DNA of 64,000 bases from contig JAUIKS010000031.1 in assembly GCA_030430565.1 (NCBI GenBank), forward strand, positions 1 through 64,000, written 5' to 3'. The position numbers and the translations under genes are program-made. Of this stretch, positions 11,480 through 20,712 are shown in pieces. This stretch comes from Polyangia bacterium. GTDB taxonomy: Bacteria > Myxococcota_A > Polyangia > Nannocystales > Nannocystaceae. The notes under the pieces are model-generated. The model was not told the DNA's origin. It ran no database searches and saw only the letters and a list, made by a program, of their open reading frames with translations. Positions within the stretch are counted from its first letter, which is position 1, and each line of letters begins with the position of its first letter.

Positions 11480-13837
11480 AACATTAAGAAGATCTCGATC
11501 GTCCCCGCGCGCCCGCGCGCCCTCGCGCTGGCGCTGCTCGGCTGCCTCGTCAGCGTCGGCTCGGAGGCGCGCGCGGGCGTCCGCTCGACGCAGGCGACGC
11601 AGGCGACGATCGACGCGCTCGAGCTCTACCCGACCATCCACGCGCTCGGGGTCGAGGTCGCCGTCACCGAGGACGCGCCCGGCGAGGAGCTGCTGCGCCT
11701 CGAGTACCGCGTCGCGGGCGCGGCCGACTACCAGCCTGGCCACCGGCTGCTGCCGATCGACGTCGGCCGCTACGCCGGCAGCCTCATGTTCCTCGAGCCA
11801 GCTACGAGCTACGAGCTGCGGGTCACGCTCGGTCCCGAGGGCGCCCCTGTACAGGTCCTCGAGGACAGCTTCGTGACGCGCGCCGACGGGCCGCCGGCCC
11901 CGCGCGGCGACGAAATCTGGGTCGACGCCAGCGACGGCGGCGACGGCAACCCCGGGACGATGGCCGCGCCGACGGCGACGATCCAGGCCGCGAGCGCCCT
12001 GGCGGCGCCGGGGGACATCATCCGCGTGCGACCCGGCGTGTACCGAGAGACCGTGACGCCGCCGACGGGCGGCAGCGAGGGCGCGCCGCTGTGGATCGTC
12101 GCCGACGGCCCGGGCGTGATCATCGACGGCTCGGATCCCGAGATCGCCGCGGGCGCGAGCTGGACGCCCGAGGGCGGCCCGATCTTCTCGACGCCCTTCG
12201 CCGGCAGCACGCGCTACGTCGCCGCGGACGAGACCCGGCTCTACGACTACTACAGCCTCGCCGATCTAGAGGGCGAGGCGATGGGCCTGGCCGGCGGCTT
12301 CTACGTCGACGCGGACGCGCAGCGGCTGTACGTCGCGCTGCCGAGCGGCGACGACCCGAGCAACCACGAGATGCACGTGGCGGTCCGCGACGCCGGCTTC
12401 TTGCTCGACACCCTCTCCCATGTCGTGATCCAGGGCTTCGAGGTCCGCTACCTAGGCGCCGGCGAGTACGGCGGCGTCGGCGTCGACATCCGCGACAGCG
12501 GCCGCTGCTGGGTGCGGGAGAACGAGCTCCACCACATGAACACCGGGGTCCGCGTCCGCCGGCCGCTGGCCCACGAGAACGTCATCGAGCGCAACCGCTT
12601 CCGCGACACCAGCGTCTACGGCTGGCCGTGGGGCGCGGTCAAGACCTTCACGGCCGAGGCCTCCGCGATCTCGATCACCCACGGGCGCGGCAACATCGTC
12701 CGCGACAACGTGCTCGAGGGCTCCTTCAACGGCGTCTACGTCGGCGCGTTCGGGGACGGCGACGAGGCGATCGCGCGCGACACCGACGTCTACCGCAACC
12801 TCATGCGCGAGCACGGCGACGACGGCCTCGAGCCCGAGGGCGCCGCCGTCAACGTGCGCATGTGGAACAACGTGATCCGCGGGGTCAAGAACGCGATCTC
12901 GCTGGCGCCGATCGAGGTCGGCCCGACCTGGATCGTGCGCACGCTGATCGACGGCTACCAGGACAACGCGCTCAAGCTCAACAACGGCTCGACCGGCTGG
13001 ATCGTCCTCTATCACACGACCGCCGCGCCGCTCGCCGGCGCCGACTACCCGGGCGCCCAGGCGATGACGCCGACGATCCCCTTCGGGCCCGTGCTCGCGC
13101 GCAACAACATCTGGCACGGCAACCGCTACGTGATCGAGTACGGCGGCGCCGCGCTGCACGACGGCGTAGACCTCGACCACGACGACCTGTGGACCGACGA
13201 CGTCGAGGCCGCCGGCCGCTTCGTCAAGTGGAAGGACATCACCTACGCCGACCTCACCGAGCTCGCCGCGGCCGACGAGATCGAGCAGCAGGGCGTCCAG
13301 CACGAGCCGAGCTACGAGGATCCGTGGGGCGGCGACTACACCCTCGTCGAGGGCCACCCGCTGGTCGACGCGGCCCTCGAGCTCGACGGCATCAACGATC
13401 GGTTCGCGGTGACAGACGGGCCCGACATCGGCGCCTTCGAACGCGGCGGCGTCGCGCCCGGGCCCGCGCCGGAGACCGGCGGCACCGACTCCGAGACGGA
13501 GACCGGCGACCCGACCTTCGGCGGCGAGACCGACACGGACGACACGGACGCCGGGACCGCCGGGAGCTCCGAGACCTCCGGCGACCCCGAGACAGCCGGG
13601 ACCACGGCGGGCGACGCGACGGGCGACGCGACGAGCGCTGGTTCAAGCGACGACGCCACCGCGACGGGCGGCGGCTCCGACTCGTCGACGGATCCCGACG
13701 CCGACGCCGACGAGGGCTGCGCGTGCAGCAGCGCGCCGGGCCCCGCGACGCCGCCGGCCGCGCTGCTCGGCGCGCTCTTGCTCGCGCGCGCGCGCCGGCG
13801 ACGGCGTCGAACCGGGTCCACGAGCGCGGGTCGCTGA
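11477..13837 (+). CDS. Secreted right-handed beta-helix protein with MYXO-CTERM tail
   Basis: Exported protein of 786 residues. It has a signal peptide (about 1-33, basic start then LALALLGCLVSVGSEARAG), a fibronectin-like N-terminal part, and a parallel beta-helix domain of the NosD/pectate-lyase type from about residue 150 (IWVDASDGGDGNPGTMAAP, IIRVRPGVYRETV, later NVIERNRFRD and NIVRDNVLEG coils). A Thr/Ser/Glu/Gly-rich stalk follows (about 655-740). The C-terminus is a MYXO-CTERM signal: CACSSAPGP, a hydrophobic stretch (PAALLGALLLARA) and an Arg run. Such proteins are anchored at the myxobacterial surface or processed for secretion. A role in binding or cutting polysaccharide is plausible from the fold, but catalytic residues were not assigned. 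Confidence 0.85.
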   Translation: MNIKKISIVPARPRALALALLGCLVSVGSEARAGVRSTQATQATIDALELYPTIHALGVEVAVTEDAPGEELLRLEYRVAGAADYQPGHRLLPIDVGRYAGSLMFLEPATSYELRVTLGPEGAPVQVLEDSFVTRADGPPAPRGDEIWVDASDGGDGNPGTMAAPTATIQAASALAAPGDIIRVRPGVYRETVTPPTGGSEGAPLWIVADGPGVIIDGSDPEIAAGASWTPEGGPIFSTPFAGSTRYVAADETRLYDYYSLADLEGEAMGLAGGFYVDADAQRLYVALPSGDDPSNHEMHVAVRDAGFLLDTLSHVVIQGFEVRYLGAGEYGGVGVDIRDSGRCWVRENELHHMNTGVRVRRPLAHENVIERNRFRDTSVYGWPWGAVKTFTAEASAISITHGRGNIVRDNVLEGSFNGVYVGAFGDGDEAIARDTDVYRNLMREHGDDGLEPEGAAVNVRMWNNVIRGVKNAISLAPIEVGPTWIVRTLIDGYQDNALKLNNGSTGWIVLYHTTAAPLAGADYPGAQAMTPTIPFGPVLARNNIWHGNRYVIEYGGAALHDGVDLDHDDLWTDDVEAAGRFVKWKDITYADLTELAAADEIEQQGVQHEPSYEDPWGGDYTLVEGHPLVDAALELDGINDRFAVTDGPDIGAFERGGVAPGPAPETGGTDSETETGDPTFGGETDTDDTDAGTAGSSETSGDPETAGTTAGDATGDATSAGSSDDATATGGGSDSSTDPDADADEGCACSSAPGPATPPAALLGALLLARARRRRRRTGSTSAGR

Positions 13838-14076
13838 TCGCCCCGGCCGCGCGTTCGCGCTCTCGGATCATCTCGGGCGGAGATCGGCGGGCCTGCGCGC
13901 CGCGCCGCCGCCGAATTCGCGCGGCGCGAGCCCGCGTCGGCGGCGACTCGCTCGCGTGCCGCGGAGGCGCTCTCTGGAGCGCGTCCGCGGCGCGCGAATC
14001 AAGCCGGCTCGCGCCTCCGCGCCTCCGTCCGCGCGCGACCGCGTGTGCACATGCAGCGGCCGCGGCGATAATTCCT

Positions 14077-14110
14077 GACCGCGGCGCGCGATCGCGGGAG
14101 CGCCGCGGTC
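14077..14110. promoter_or_regulatory. 11-bp perfect inverted repeat upstream of the cyclase gene
   Basis: GACCGCGGCGC (14077-14087) and its exact reverse complement (14100-14110) are separated by 12 bases and end 24 bases before the GTG start of the cyclase fusion. It could be an operator or an RNA hairpin in the leader. There is no T-run, so it is not a standard terminator. The remainder of 13838-14134 holds no gene that I can support. Confidence 0.4.
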
Positions 14111-14134
14111 CCGTGTTAGCATAGGCTTTCACCC

Positions 14135-17074
14135 GTGCGGCTACCAGCCGAACTGAGCGAGGCGTTCGCCGCGGAGACGGCTGAGCGCACCGTCAACGCG
14201 ACCCAGATCCTCTGCGGGCTCGCGCTGTTCCTGTTCCCTGTGTTCGGGATCCTGGACTTCGTCCTCTACCCCGATCGCGGCTGGGACCTGGTCCGCGTTC
14301 GCTTGCTCGTCGTCCCGGCCCTCGCGGTCGGGATGGTCACGACCTTGCTGCTCAAGCGCACGGGCCGCGCGGCGGACGTCTCGCGGCTGCTCGCCAACCT
14401 CGTCGTCCTGCTCCCCTGCGTGCTCTCGCTCGACGTCCTCATCATCATCGCGGGCGGCGGCAGCAGCCCGTACTACGCCGGGCTGTCGCTGGTGATCCTC
14501 GGCTTCGCGGTCTCGATGCCCTTCGGACCCCTCGAGATGGGGCTGCACACGGGCTTTATCTGGCTGCAGTACCTGATCGTGATGCTCGTCGTCGATCCGA
14601 CGATCGCCGATCTCTCGACCGAGAAGTGGCGCGCGTTCGTCAGCAACAATTACTTCCTGTCGGCGCTCGTGATGATGGGCCTGGTCTGGGCGATCATCGG
14701 GCACAGGCTGCGCGTCGACGAGTTCGTCAGCCGCTACGCGCTCAAGCGCGAGAAAGAGCGCAACGAGGACCTGCTGCTCAACATCCTCCCGCAGGAGGTC
14801 GCCGAGGAGCTCAAGAGCCGCGGGCGCGTGGAGGCGCGCAACTACAAGCACTGCACGATCATGTTCACCGACTTCGTCGGCTTCACGCAGATCTCGAGCA
14901 AGGTGCCGGCAAAGGAGCTCGTGCGCTCCCTGGACCGCCTGTTCAACGGCTTCGACCAGATCATCGCGCGCCACGGGCTCGAGAAGCTCAAGACGATCGG
15001 CGACGCGTATATGTGCGCGGGCGGGATCCCGGTCGAAAACGACACGCACCTCGTCGACGCGGTGATGGCCGCGCTCGAGCTGATCGAGTTCCTCGACGAG
15101 TACAACGACGACCGCGAGGGCGTGCAGTGGCGCGTGCGCGTCGGCATCCACACCGGGCCGGTGACGGCGGGCGTTATCGGGCGCACCAAGTTCGCCTACG
15201 ACGTCTGGGGCGACACGGTGAACACGGCGGCGCGCTTGGAATCGTCCGGCGAGGCCGGCCGGATCAACATGACCACCGACGCGTTCCGCTCGATCGCACA
15301 CCTGTTCATGGGCAAGGATCGCGGGTATCTTCCGGTTAAAGGAAAGGGCCTCTTGGCCATGACCTTCGTGACCGGTATTCGCCCTGAGTACGCGCGGGAC
15401 GAGAGCCGCCGGTTCCCCAACGAGCGCTTCCGTGAGGCTATGAGCGCTCGCAAGACGTTGCCGCCGCCCGCGGCGCTCGCTCCCAAGACCGTAGAACAGA
15501 GCCTGAGCGAGCAATGGTTCGGTGAGGAGACCGCCATGGAAGATGGATTCGCCCCGTTCAATCACCTTAGCGAGCAGGACAAGATCGAGCTCCGCCTCCA
15601 CGCCGAGGAGCGGCGCTTCCGCTCCAACGACGTGCTGATCGAGCAGGGCCAGGATATGGGCTCGCTGATGCTGCTGCTCGAGGGCCACGCCCGCGTCCAG
15701 GTCGACATCAGCACCGAGGAGCGCGAGGCCCGGATCGACGTCAGCATCCTCGGCCCCAGCGACCTGATCGGCGAGATGTCCTTCGTGACAGACGCGGTCG
15801 CGAGCGCCCGCGTCGTCGGCGTCGAGAACGGCCGCGTGCTCGAGATCCCCTACAAGGCGCTCGACGAGCTGATGGCGCACGACCCGGGCTTCGGCGTCCG
15901 GCTGTTCCGCTCGCTCGCCAGCCTCATGGCCAAGCGCCTGCGCGACACGACCTCCAAGCTCCCGCCGCTGATCGTCGAGGAGGTCGCGCAGGTCCAGCGC
16001 TTCCACTCCACCTTCACCGGCAAGCTCACCGACGAGAACTACCCGCCGGCGCTCGTCGAGGCGATCGAGACCTTCAAGCAGGGCATGCTCGACCTCGACC
16101 GGACCTTCGCCAAAGAGGTCGGGCGCATCCACCGACGCAAGCTGCCCGAGTCCGAGCTCGCGCAGTTCCGCGACAAGGCCCAGACCCGCGTCGACGAGCT
16201 CTGCAACCTGCTGATCGACGCGCTGACGACCGCCGTCAACGAGGCGCCCAGCCAGACCCACGCCGACGGCTACGGCTCGTACACGCTGCGCGAGACCTTC
16301 AGCTCGTTCATGAAGAGTCAGTTCTGCGACCGCTCGTTCTGCAAGCCGCGCGGCTACGCCGGCGACTACGCGACCATCGAGCTGCTGTACCAGAACAAGC
16401 CCAAGGGCGACGGCCGCCTCGGCCCGCTGATCGATCGCTGGCTGCTCGAGCGCCCGTCCTCCAAGGCCGTGCGCGCGCGCCGGACCTTCATCCGCGACGC
16501 GCTGCTCGAGCGCTACGCCGAGTGGGGCACCGGCCGCGACGACGTGTACCGCATCATGTCGCTGGGCTCAGGCTCCGCGCGCGAGCTCTTCGACTTCTTC
16601 CCGGTGATGAAGGACCCGCACTGCGTGCGCGTCACCTGCCTCGACATCGACATGGAGGCGCTCGCCTTCGGCAGCCACCTGGCCCGCGAGTACGGCCTCA
16701 CCGACCAGTTCCTGTGGACCAAGGAGAGCGTCATGCACCTCGGGCAGGCCCGCGGCATGACCCACCCGGCGCCCCAGGACGTGATCTACAGCAGCGGCCT
16801 GTTCGACTACCTGCGCGACGACGTCGCGATCCAGGTGCTGAACTGGTGCCGCATGGCGCTCGAGCCAGAGGGCCTCGTCGTGATCGGCAACTTCGCCGAC
16901 ACCTGCCCGGACCGCGCGCTCATGGACTACCTCCTCGACTGGCGCATCATCTACCGAAGCGCCGAGGAGATGCACAGCCTGATCAAGCGCTCGAACTTCC
17001 GCGACGACCACGTCGAGCTGCGCTACGAGCCCAACGGCGTAAACCAGTTCATCTTCGCGCGGAAGAAGGACTGA
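14135..17074 (+). CDS. Membrane adenylate cyclase / cNMP-binding / methyltransferase-like fusion
   Basis: A 979-residue fusion. Residues about 20-195 form six membrane segments. Residues about 236-410 are a class III cyclase: metal-binding Asp246 (MFTDFVGFT) and Asp290 (TIGDAYM), adenine-selecting Lys286 and Asp356, and transition-state Asn363 and Arg367 in DTVNTAARLE, so adenylate rather than guanylate cyclase is predicted. About 480-610 is a cyclic-nucleotide-binding domain (EQGQDMGSLMLLLEGHA, DLIGEMSFVTDA). The last 240 residues resemble SAM-dependent methyltransferases (MSLGSGSARELFDFF, VTCLDIDMEALAFG, GLVVIGNFADT). cAMP made by one part could bind the next and control the third. GTG start; the acyl-AMP ligase gene begins 26 bases downstream, suggesting an operon. 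Confidence 0.87.
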   Translation: MRLPAELSEAFAAETAERTVNATQILCGLALFLFPVFGILDFVLYPDRGWDLVRVRLLVVPALAVGMVTTLLLKRTGRAADVSRLLANLVVLLPCVLSLDVLIIIAGGGSSPYYAGLSLVILGFAVSMPFGPLEMGLHTGFIWLQYLIVMLVVDPTIADLSTEKWRAFVSNNYFLSALVMMGLVWAIIGHRLRVDEFVSRYALKREKERNEDLLLNILPQEVAEELKSRGRVEARNYKHCTIMFTDFVGFTQISSKVPAKELVRSLDRLFNGFDQIIARHGLEKLKTIGDAYMCAGGIPVENDTHLVDAVMAALELIEFLDEYNDDREGVQWRVRVGIHTGPVTAGVIGRTKFAYDVWGDTVNTAARLESSGEAGRINMTTDAFRSIAHLFMGKDRGYLPVKGKGLLAMTFVTGIRPEYARDESRRFPNERFREAMSARKTLPPPAALAPKTVEQSLSEQWFGEETAMEDGFAPFNHLSEQDKIELRLHAEERRFRSNDVLIEQGQDMGSLMLLLEGHARVQVDISTEEREARIDVSILGPSDLIGEMSFVTDAVASARVVGVENGRVLEIPYKALDELMAHDPGFGVRLFRSLASLMAKRLRDTTSKLPPLIVEEVAQVQRFHSTFTGKLTDENYPPALVEAIETFKQGMLDLDRTFAKEVGRIHRRKLPESELAQFRDKAQTRVDELCNLLIDALTTAVNEAPSQTHADGYGSYTLRETFSSFMKSQFCDRSFCKPRGYAGDYATIELLYQNKPKGDGRLGPLIDRWLLERPSSKAVRARRTFIRDALLERYAEWGTGRDDVYRIMSLGSGSARELFDFFPVMKDPHCVRVTCLDIDMEALAFGSHLAREYGLTDQFLWTKESVMHLGQARGMTHPAPQDVIYSSGLFDYLRDDVAIQVLNWCRMALEPEGLVVIGNFADTCPDRALMDYLLDWRIIYRSAEEMHSLIKRSNFRDDHVELRYEPNGVNQFIFARKKD

Positions 17075-17100
17075 GCGGCGCGGCTCTGCAGGGAGGCACC

Positions 17101-19149
17101 GTGAACAGCAGCAAGGCAAACACGTTCGCCGAGCACGCGCGGCGCGCGGCTCAGCGCGCGCCGGATCGCGTCATCTACACCGTCCTCGATCGGGGTGAGC
17201 GCGAGGCGGGCTCGCTGAGCAACGGCGCGCTCGATCAGCGCGCGCTCGAGATCGGCGCGGAGCTGGCCACGCTCACGCGCCCGGGCAGCCGGGTGCTGAT
17301 GATGTATCCGTCCGGCCTCGAGTTCATCAAGGCGCTGTTCGGCTGCTTCTACGCCGGCGCGATCGCGGTCCCGGTCGCGCTGCCGGATCCTTCGCGCCTC
17401 AACCGAACGCTCCCGCGGCTCAAGGCGATCGTCGAGGACTCGGCGCCGCGCGTCGTGCTGACGACCGCCAGCGTCCACGCACAGTTCGCGCCCTTCCTCG
17501 AGCAATTCCCGGCGCTCACCAAGATCCAGTGGCTCGCGACCGACGCGATCGAGCCCGGGCGAGGGAGCGGCTGGAGCCCGCTCTCGGTCAAGCCGAGCGA
17601 GCTCGCGTTCTTTCAGTACACCTCTGGCTCCACGGGCAAGCCCAAGGGTGTCACGCTCAGCCACAGGAATCTGTTCCATAATACAGACTGCATCGCGCGC
17701 GCGTTCCAGATCGGCCGCGACGACATCTCGGTCACGTGGCTGCCCAACTTCCACGACATGGGGCTCGCGTTCGGCGTGCTGATCCCGAGCTTCACGCAGG
17801 GGCCGGCGTTCCTGATGTCGCCGATCGACTTTATGCGCAAGCCCGCGCGCTGGCTCGAGGCGCTCCACCGCCACCGCGCGACCGCCTGCGGCGCGCCGAA
17901 CTTCGCCTACGACCTCTGCGTCCGCAAGACCACGCCGCAGCAGCGCGCGTCGTGGGACCTCTCGCGGCTGCAGCTGGTGTTCAACGGCTCGGAGCCCGTG
18001 CGCGCCGCGACGCTGCGGCGCTTCGCGGAGGCCTTCGCGGTCTCCGGCTATAAGCCGTCAGCGCACTACCCGTGCTACGGGCTCGCCGAGAACACGTGCA
18101 TCGTCTCCGGCGGGGACGCCCGCGCGGAGCCGCCGACGCTGCGCCTGCTCACCGAGGCGCTCGAGCGCGGCGACATCGAGCTCGCGCCCGCTGACGCGAG
18201 CGCCGGCGTGACCGAGCTGGTCAGCTGCGGCCGCGCGGTCCTCGACAGCGAGATCGCGATCGTCGAGCCCGAGAGCGGGCGCCTGCTCCCCGAGGGGCAG
18301 ATCGGCGAGCTCTGGGTGCGCAGCCCGGGCACCGGCGCGGGCTACTGGAACCGCGAGCTGCTCTCGGAGCAGGTGTTCCGGGCCTCGATCGAGGGCGGGG
18401 AGCCTGACGCCGCGCACCTCCGAACCGGGGACCTCGCGTTTCTCAAAGACGACGAGCTGTACATCACCGGTCGCCTGAAGGATCTCATCATCATCCGAGG
18501 GCGCAATATTTACCCGCAGGATATCGAGCTCGCCGCCGAGGAGGCCCACAGCTCGCTGCGCCCGGGCTGCGGCGCCGCCTTCTCTGTGGAGGCTCGCGGC
18601 GAGGAGCAGCTGGTCGTGGTCCACGAGCTCGACACGCGGGAGCCGGTTGACCCCGATGAGGTCGTCTCGACGATCCGTCACGAGGTCGCGGCGAGCTTCG
18701 GTATCCACGTCTACGCGGTAGTGCTCATCTACCCGCGCACGATCCCGAAGACCTCGAGCGGCAAGATTCAACGCGGCGCGTGCCGAAAGGCGTTCCTCGC
18801 CCGCAAGCTAGACATGCTGGCGAACAGCGTGCTCGAGACTGACCCGGGGACGCGCTGGGCTGGGCCCGCGCCGACCCGCGAGCTCATGCGCGCGCTCCCC
18901 TACACCGAGCGCCTCTCGGTGATGATCGAGTACATCCGCGCCCAGGTCGCGCAGATGCTCCGCGTCGATCTGGGCGCCGTCGATGTCGGCAAGCCGCTCA
19001 TCGACCTCGGGATGGACTCCGTCCTCGCGGCCGACCTCGAGTCGCTGTGCGCCGCCCAGCTCGAGGCGCCGGTAAACCTCGATCAGGAGTACGAGACCAT
19101 CAGCGTGCGCCGGCTGGCGAAGTCTGTGCTCGCGGCCTGGGGTGACTAG
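17101..19149 (+). CDS. Fatty acyl-AMP ligase with C-terminal acyl carrier domain
   Basis: Adenylates a fatty acid and can pass the acyl group to its own carrier domain (FAAL family, ANL superfamily). Start GTG at 17101 has GGGAGG five bases upstream. Of 682 residues, about 1-590 are the adenylation region: the P-loop YTSGSTGKPKG near residue 173, the FAAL-typical LPNFHDMGLAFGVL block, GRLKDLIIIRGRNIYPQDIE, and the late Lys motif KTSSGKIQRG. About 605-682 is a carrier domain with phosphopantetheine Ser640 in LGMDSVLAADL. Such FAAL-ACP proteins load acyl starters for lipopeptide, polyketide or special lipid pathways; no PKS or NRPS gene is in the window. It lies 26 bases after the cyclase-methyltransferase gene and is probably co-transcribed. 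Confidence 0.9.
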   Translation: MNSSKANTFAEHARRAAQRAPDRVIYTVLDRGEREAGSLSNGALDQRALEIGAELATLTRPGSRVLMMYPSGLEFIKALFGCFYAGAIAVPVALPDPSRLNRTLPRLKAIVEDSAPRVVLTTASVHAQFAPFLEQFPALTKIQWLATDAIEPGRGSGWSPLSVKPSELAFFQYTSGSTGKPKGVTLSHRNLFHNTDCIARAFQIGRDDISVTWLPNFHDMGLAFGVLIPSFTQGPAFLMSPIDFMRKPARWLEALHRHRATACGAPNFAYDLCVRKTTPQQRASWDLSRLQLVFNGSEPVRAATLRRFAEAFAVSGYKPSAHYPCYGLAENTCIVSGGDARAEPPTLRLLTEALERGDIELAPADASAGVTELVSCGRAVLDSEIAIVEPESGRLLPEGQIGELWVRSPGTGAGYWNRELLSEQVFRASIEGGEPDAAHLRTGDLAFLKDDELYITGRLKDLIIIRGRNIYPQDIELAAEEAHSSLRPGCGAAFSVEARGEEQLVVVHELDTREPVDPDEVVSTIRHEVAASFGIHVYAVVLIYPRTIPKTSSGKIQRGACRKAFLARKLDMLANSVLETDPGTRWAGPAPTRELMRALPYTERLSVMIEYIRAQVAQMLRVDLGAVDVGKPLIDLGMDSVLAADLESLCAAQLEAPVNLDQEYETISVRRLAKSVLAAWGD

Positions 19150-19703
19150 GCCCCGCGAGCTCGTGACCCGCTCAGCGCGTCCGCGTCGACGCGCCGGCGC
19201 CACCCCGCCGCCGCGACCGGTCCCGAGAGGCCCGCGGGCCGCGAGCGCGGCACGCGTGCTTCGACATCCGGCTCGCGGCGGCGCAGGATAATGACAGGTG
19301 ATGGTTACGAGGGACGGGCGCGCGAGGCGGCGGCGCGCTGCACTGCACCTACTTCGAAGGACACATCGGAGCTGGCTCGAGATCTATCTCGAGGCCCCTC
19401 CGAGGATCGAGAGCGCCACCACCAACCGCCCGACCTCTGGCCCCAACCTCTCGCCCACCCTCAACTCACCGCCGAGCCCTCAACGCCGAGGGCGGCAGCT
19501 CACGACGCCGCGCGACGAGGCGTCGAACCACCACGACCGACGATCACCGCGTGGGCCGGCTATGGCCCTCCCTACCGCTGACGGCTAGAGCGCCGCCTCG
19601 GTACCTCAGTTTACACGACAAACTTCTCCCTTCGCTCCGAGCACCGTTACCCCACACGAGGTTGCACAAGCGCCGGGGTAACTCTAAAAACGAAGAGCAT
19701 TTC
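19150..19703 (+). other. Long intergenic leader region without supported gene
   Basis: These 554 bases lie between the acyl-AMP ligase and the alpha/beta hydrolase. Codon-position bias is lost here and the composition (CCNNC-rich) differs from the flanking genes. Short open frames at 19291-19588 have no ribosome site and no recognisable protein. The last 60 bases carry an inverted repeat and a possible promoter for the hydrolase. Confidence 0.5.
19646..19690 (+). promoter_or_regulatory. Inverted repeat GTTACCCC-N21-GGGGTAAC with possible promoter
   Basis: Perfect 8-bp arms at 19646-19653 and 19675-19682. Overlapping them is a sigma70-like pair, TTGCAC (from 19662) and TAAAAA 17 bases later, which would start transcription a few bases before the hydrolase ATG at 19704. 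The arms flank the -35 box, as an operator would. Inference from sequence only. Confidence 0.4.
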
Positions 19704-20594
19704 ATGCGGATGCAGGAAAAGACGGCGCGGGCCTATGGCACCGATGTCCACTACCTGGAGGGCGGAGACGGCCCGCCGCTTTTGCTCATTCACGGGATCG
19801 CGGAGTGCAAAGAGAGCTGGGCGGCGAACCTCGAGTTCCTGGCCCAGCACTTCCACATCTACGTGCCCGACGTGATCGGCTGGGGCTCGACGGAGCCGTC
19901 CCCAGAGCACGACTTCACGGTCCCGAGCCTGGGGCGGTTCACGATCGCGTTTATGGACGCGGTCGGCCTCGAGCGCACCCACGTGATCGGCTGGTCGCTC
20001 GGCGGCGCGAACACGCTCTGGGCCATGCTCGACGCGCCCGATCGCTTTGACCGCGCGCTGCTGATCGCGCCCGCGGGGCTCGGCCGCGAGGTCCACTGGG
20101 CCTTCCGCGTCATGCAGCTGCCGCTGATCGGCGAGCTGATGCTGTGGCCGAAGTACTTCCTGGCCTGGTTTCGCTACAAGGTCCTGTTCACCCACCGCAA
20201 GGACAAGATCACCAGCGACTACATCCGCACGATCGTGCGCGCGACCAGCCAGCCCTGGCACGCCGACAGCCTCCTCCGCCTGCTCCGCCGACACAAGCCG
20301 TTTTGGACCGGTCAGTCGAGCATCGACATCAGCAACCGCCTGAGCGAGTTCGAGATGCCGATTCACATCCTGTGGGGCCGACAGGATCGCATCGTCCCGG
20401 TGATCCACGGCGTCGACGCCGAGAAGCGGCTCAAGAACGGGGAGCTGACGATCTTCGAACGCTGCGGGCACCTGCCGATGATCGAGTGCCGGCCGCAGTT
20501 TCACGACCTCGCGCTGCGCTTCTTCAAGCCCGAGCAGGACTCGGCGCAGGCGCCCGCCCGCGAGAGCATGTCGAGCGTGAAGAGCGTGGGCTGA
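19704..20594 (+). CDS. Alpha/beta-fold hydrolase
   Basis: Serine hydrolase of 296 residues. The start at 19704 was chosen because the upstream extension of the open frame has different composition. Fold markers: oxyanion-loop HGIAE near residue 31, nucleophile elbow GWSLGG with Ser98, an acid candidate Asp in WGRQDRIVP, and catalytic His in RCGHLPMIE. A cap region with hydrophobic helices (LPLIGELMLWPKYFLAWF) suggests a lipophilic substrate or membrane contact. It resembles the broad esterase, lipase and haloperoxidase-like group; the substrate cannot be stated. It sits between the acyl-AMP ligase and a lipoprotein gene transcribed toward it. Confidence 0.85.
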   Translation: MRMQEKTARAYGTDVHYLEGGDGPPLLLIHGIAECKESWAANLEFLAQHFHIYVPDVIGWGSTEPSPEHDFTVPSLGRFTIAFMDAVGLERTHVIGWSLGGANTLWAMLDAPDRFDRALLIAPAGLGREVHWAFRVMQLPLIGELMLWPKYFLAWFRYKVLFTHRKDKITSDYIRTIVRATSQPWHADSLLRLLRRHKPFWTGQSSIDISNRLSEFEMPIHILWGRQDRIVPVIHGVDAEKRLKNGELTIFERCGHLPMIECRPQFHDLALRFFKPEQDSAQAPARESMSSVKSVG

Positions 20595-20712
20595 CGCGCG
20601 CCCGCGCGACGCTCTCGGGGAAGATGTCCAAAGGGACACAGACCAGGCGCGGCGGCCCGACGCCCGCGACGCGAGCGCACTCAGGGCGACGGCGCGTTCG
20701 CCAGGTTAAAGC

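Noticed and set aside
14141-16261. A 706-codon open frame antisense to the cyclase fusion
   Set aside because: Open only because of high GC; the plus-strand frame holds catalytic motifs and the third-position bias. Same reason rejects the 1337-codon frame at 59712-63725.
19291-19588. Two overlapping 96-codon frames
   Set aside because: Codon bias is absent and neither has a ribosome site or similarity to a known protein type.
20613-20650. Palindrome TGTCC-N4-GGACA as a terminator for convergent genes
   Set aside because: Stem is only 5 bp and no T-run follows.
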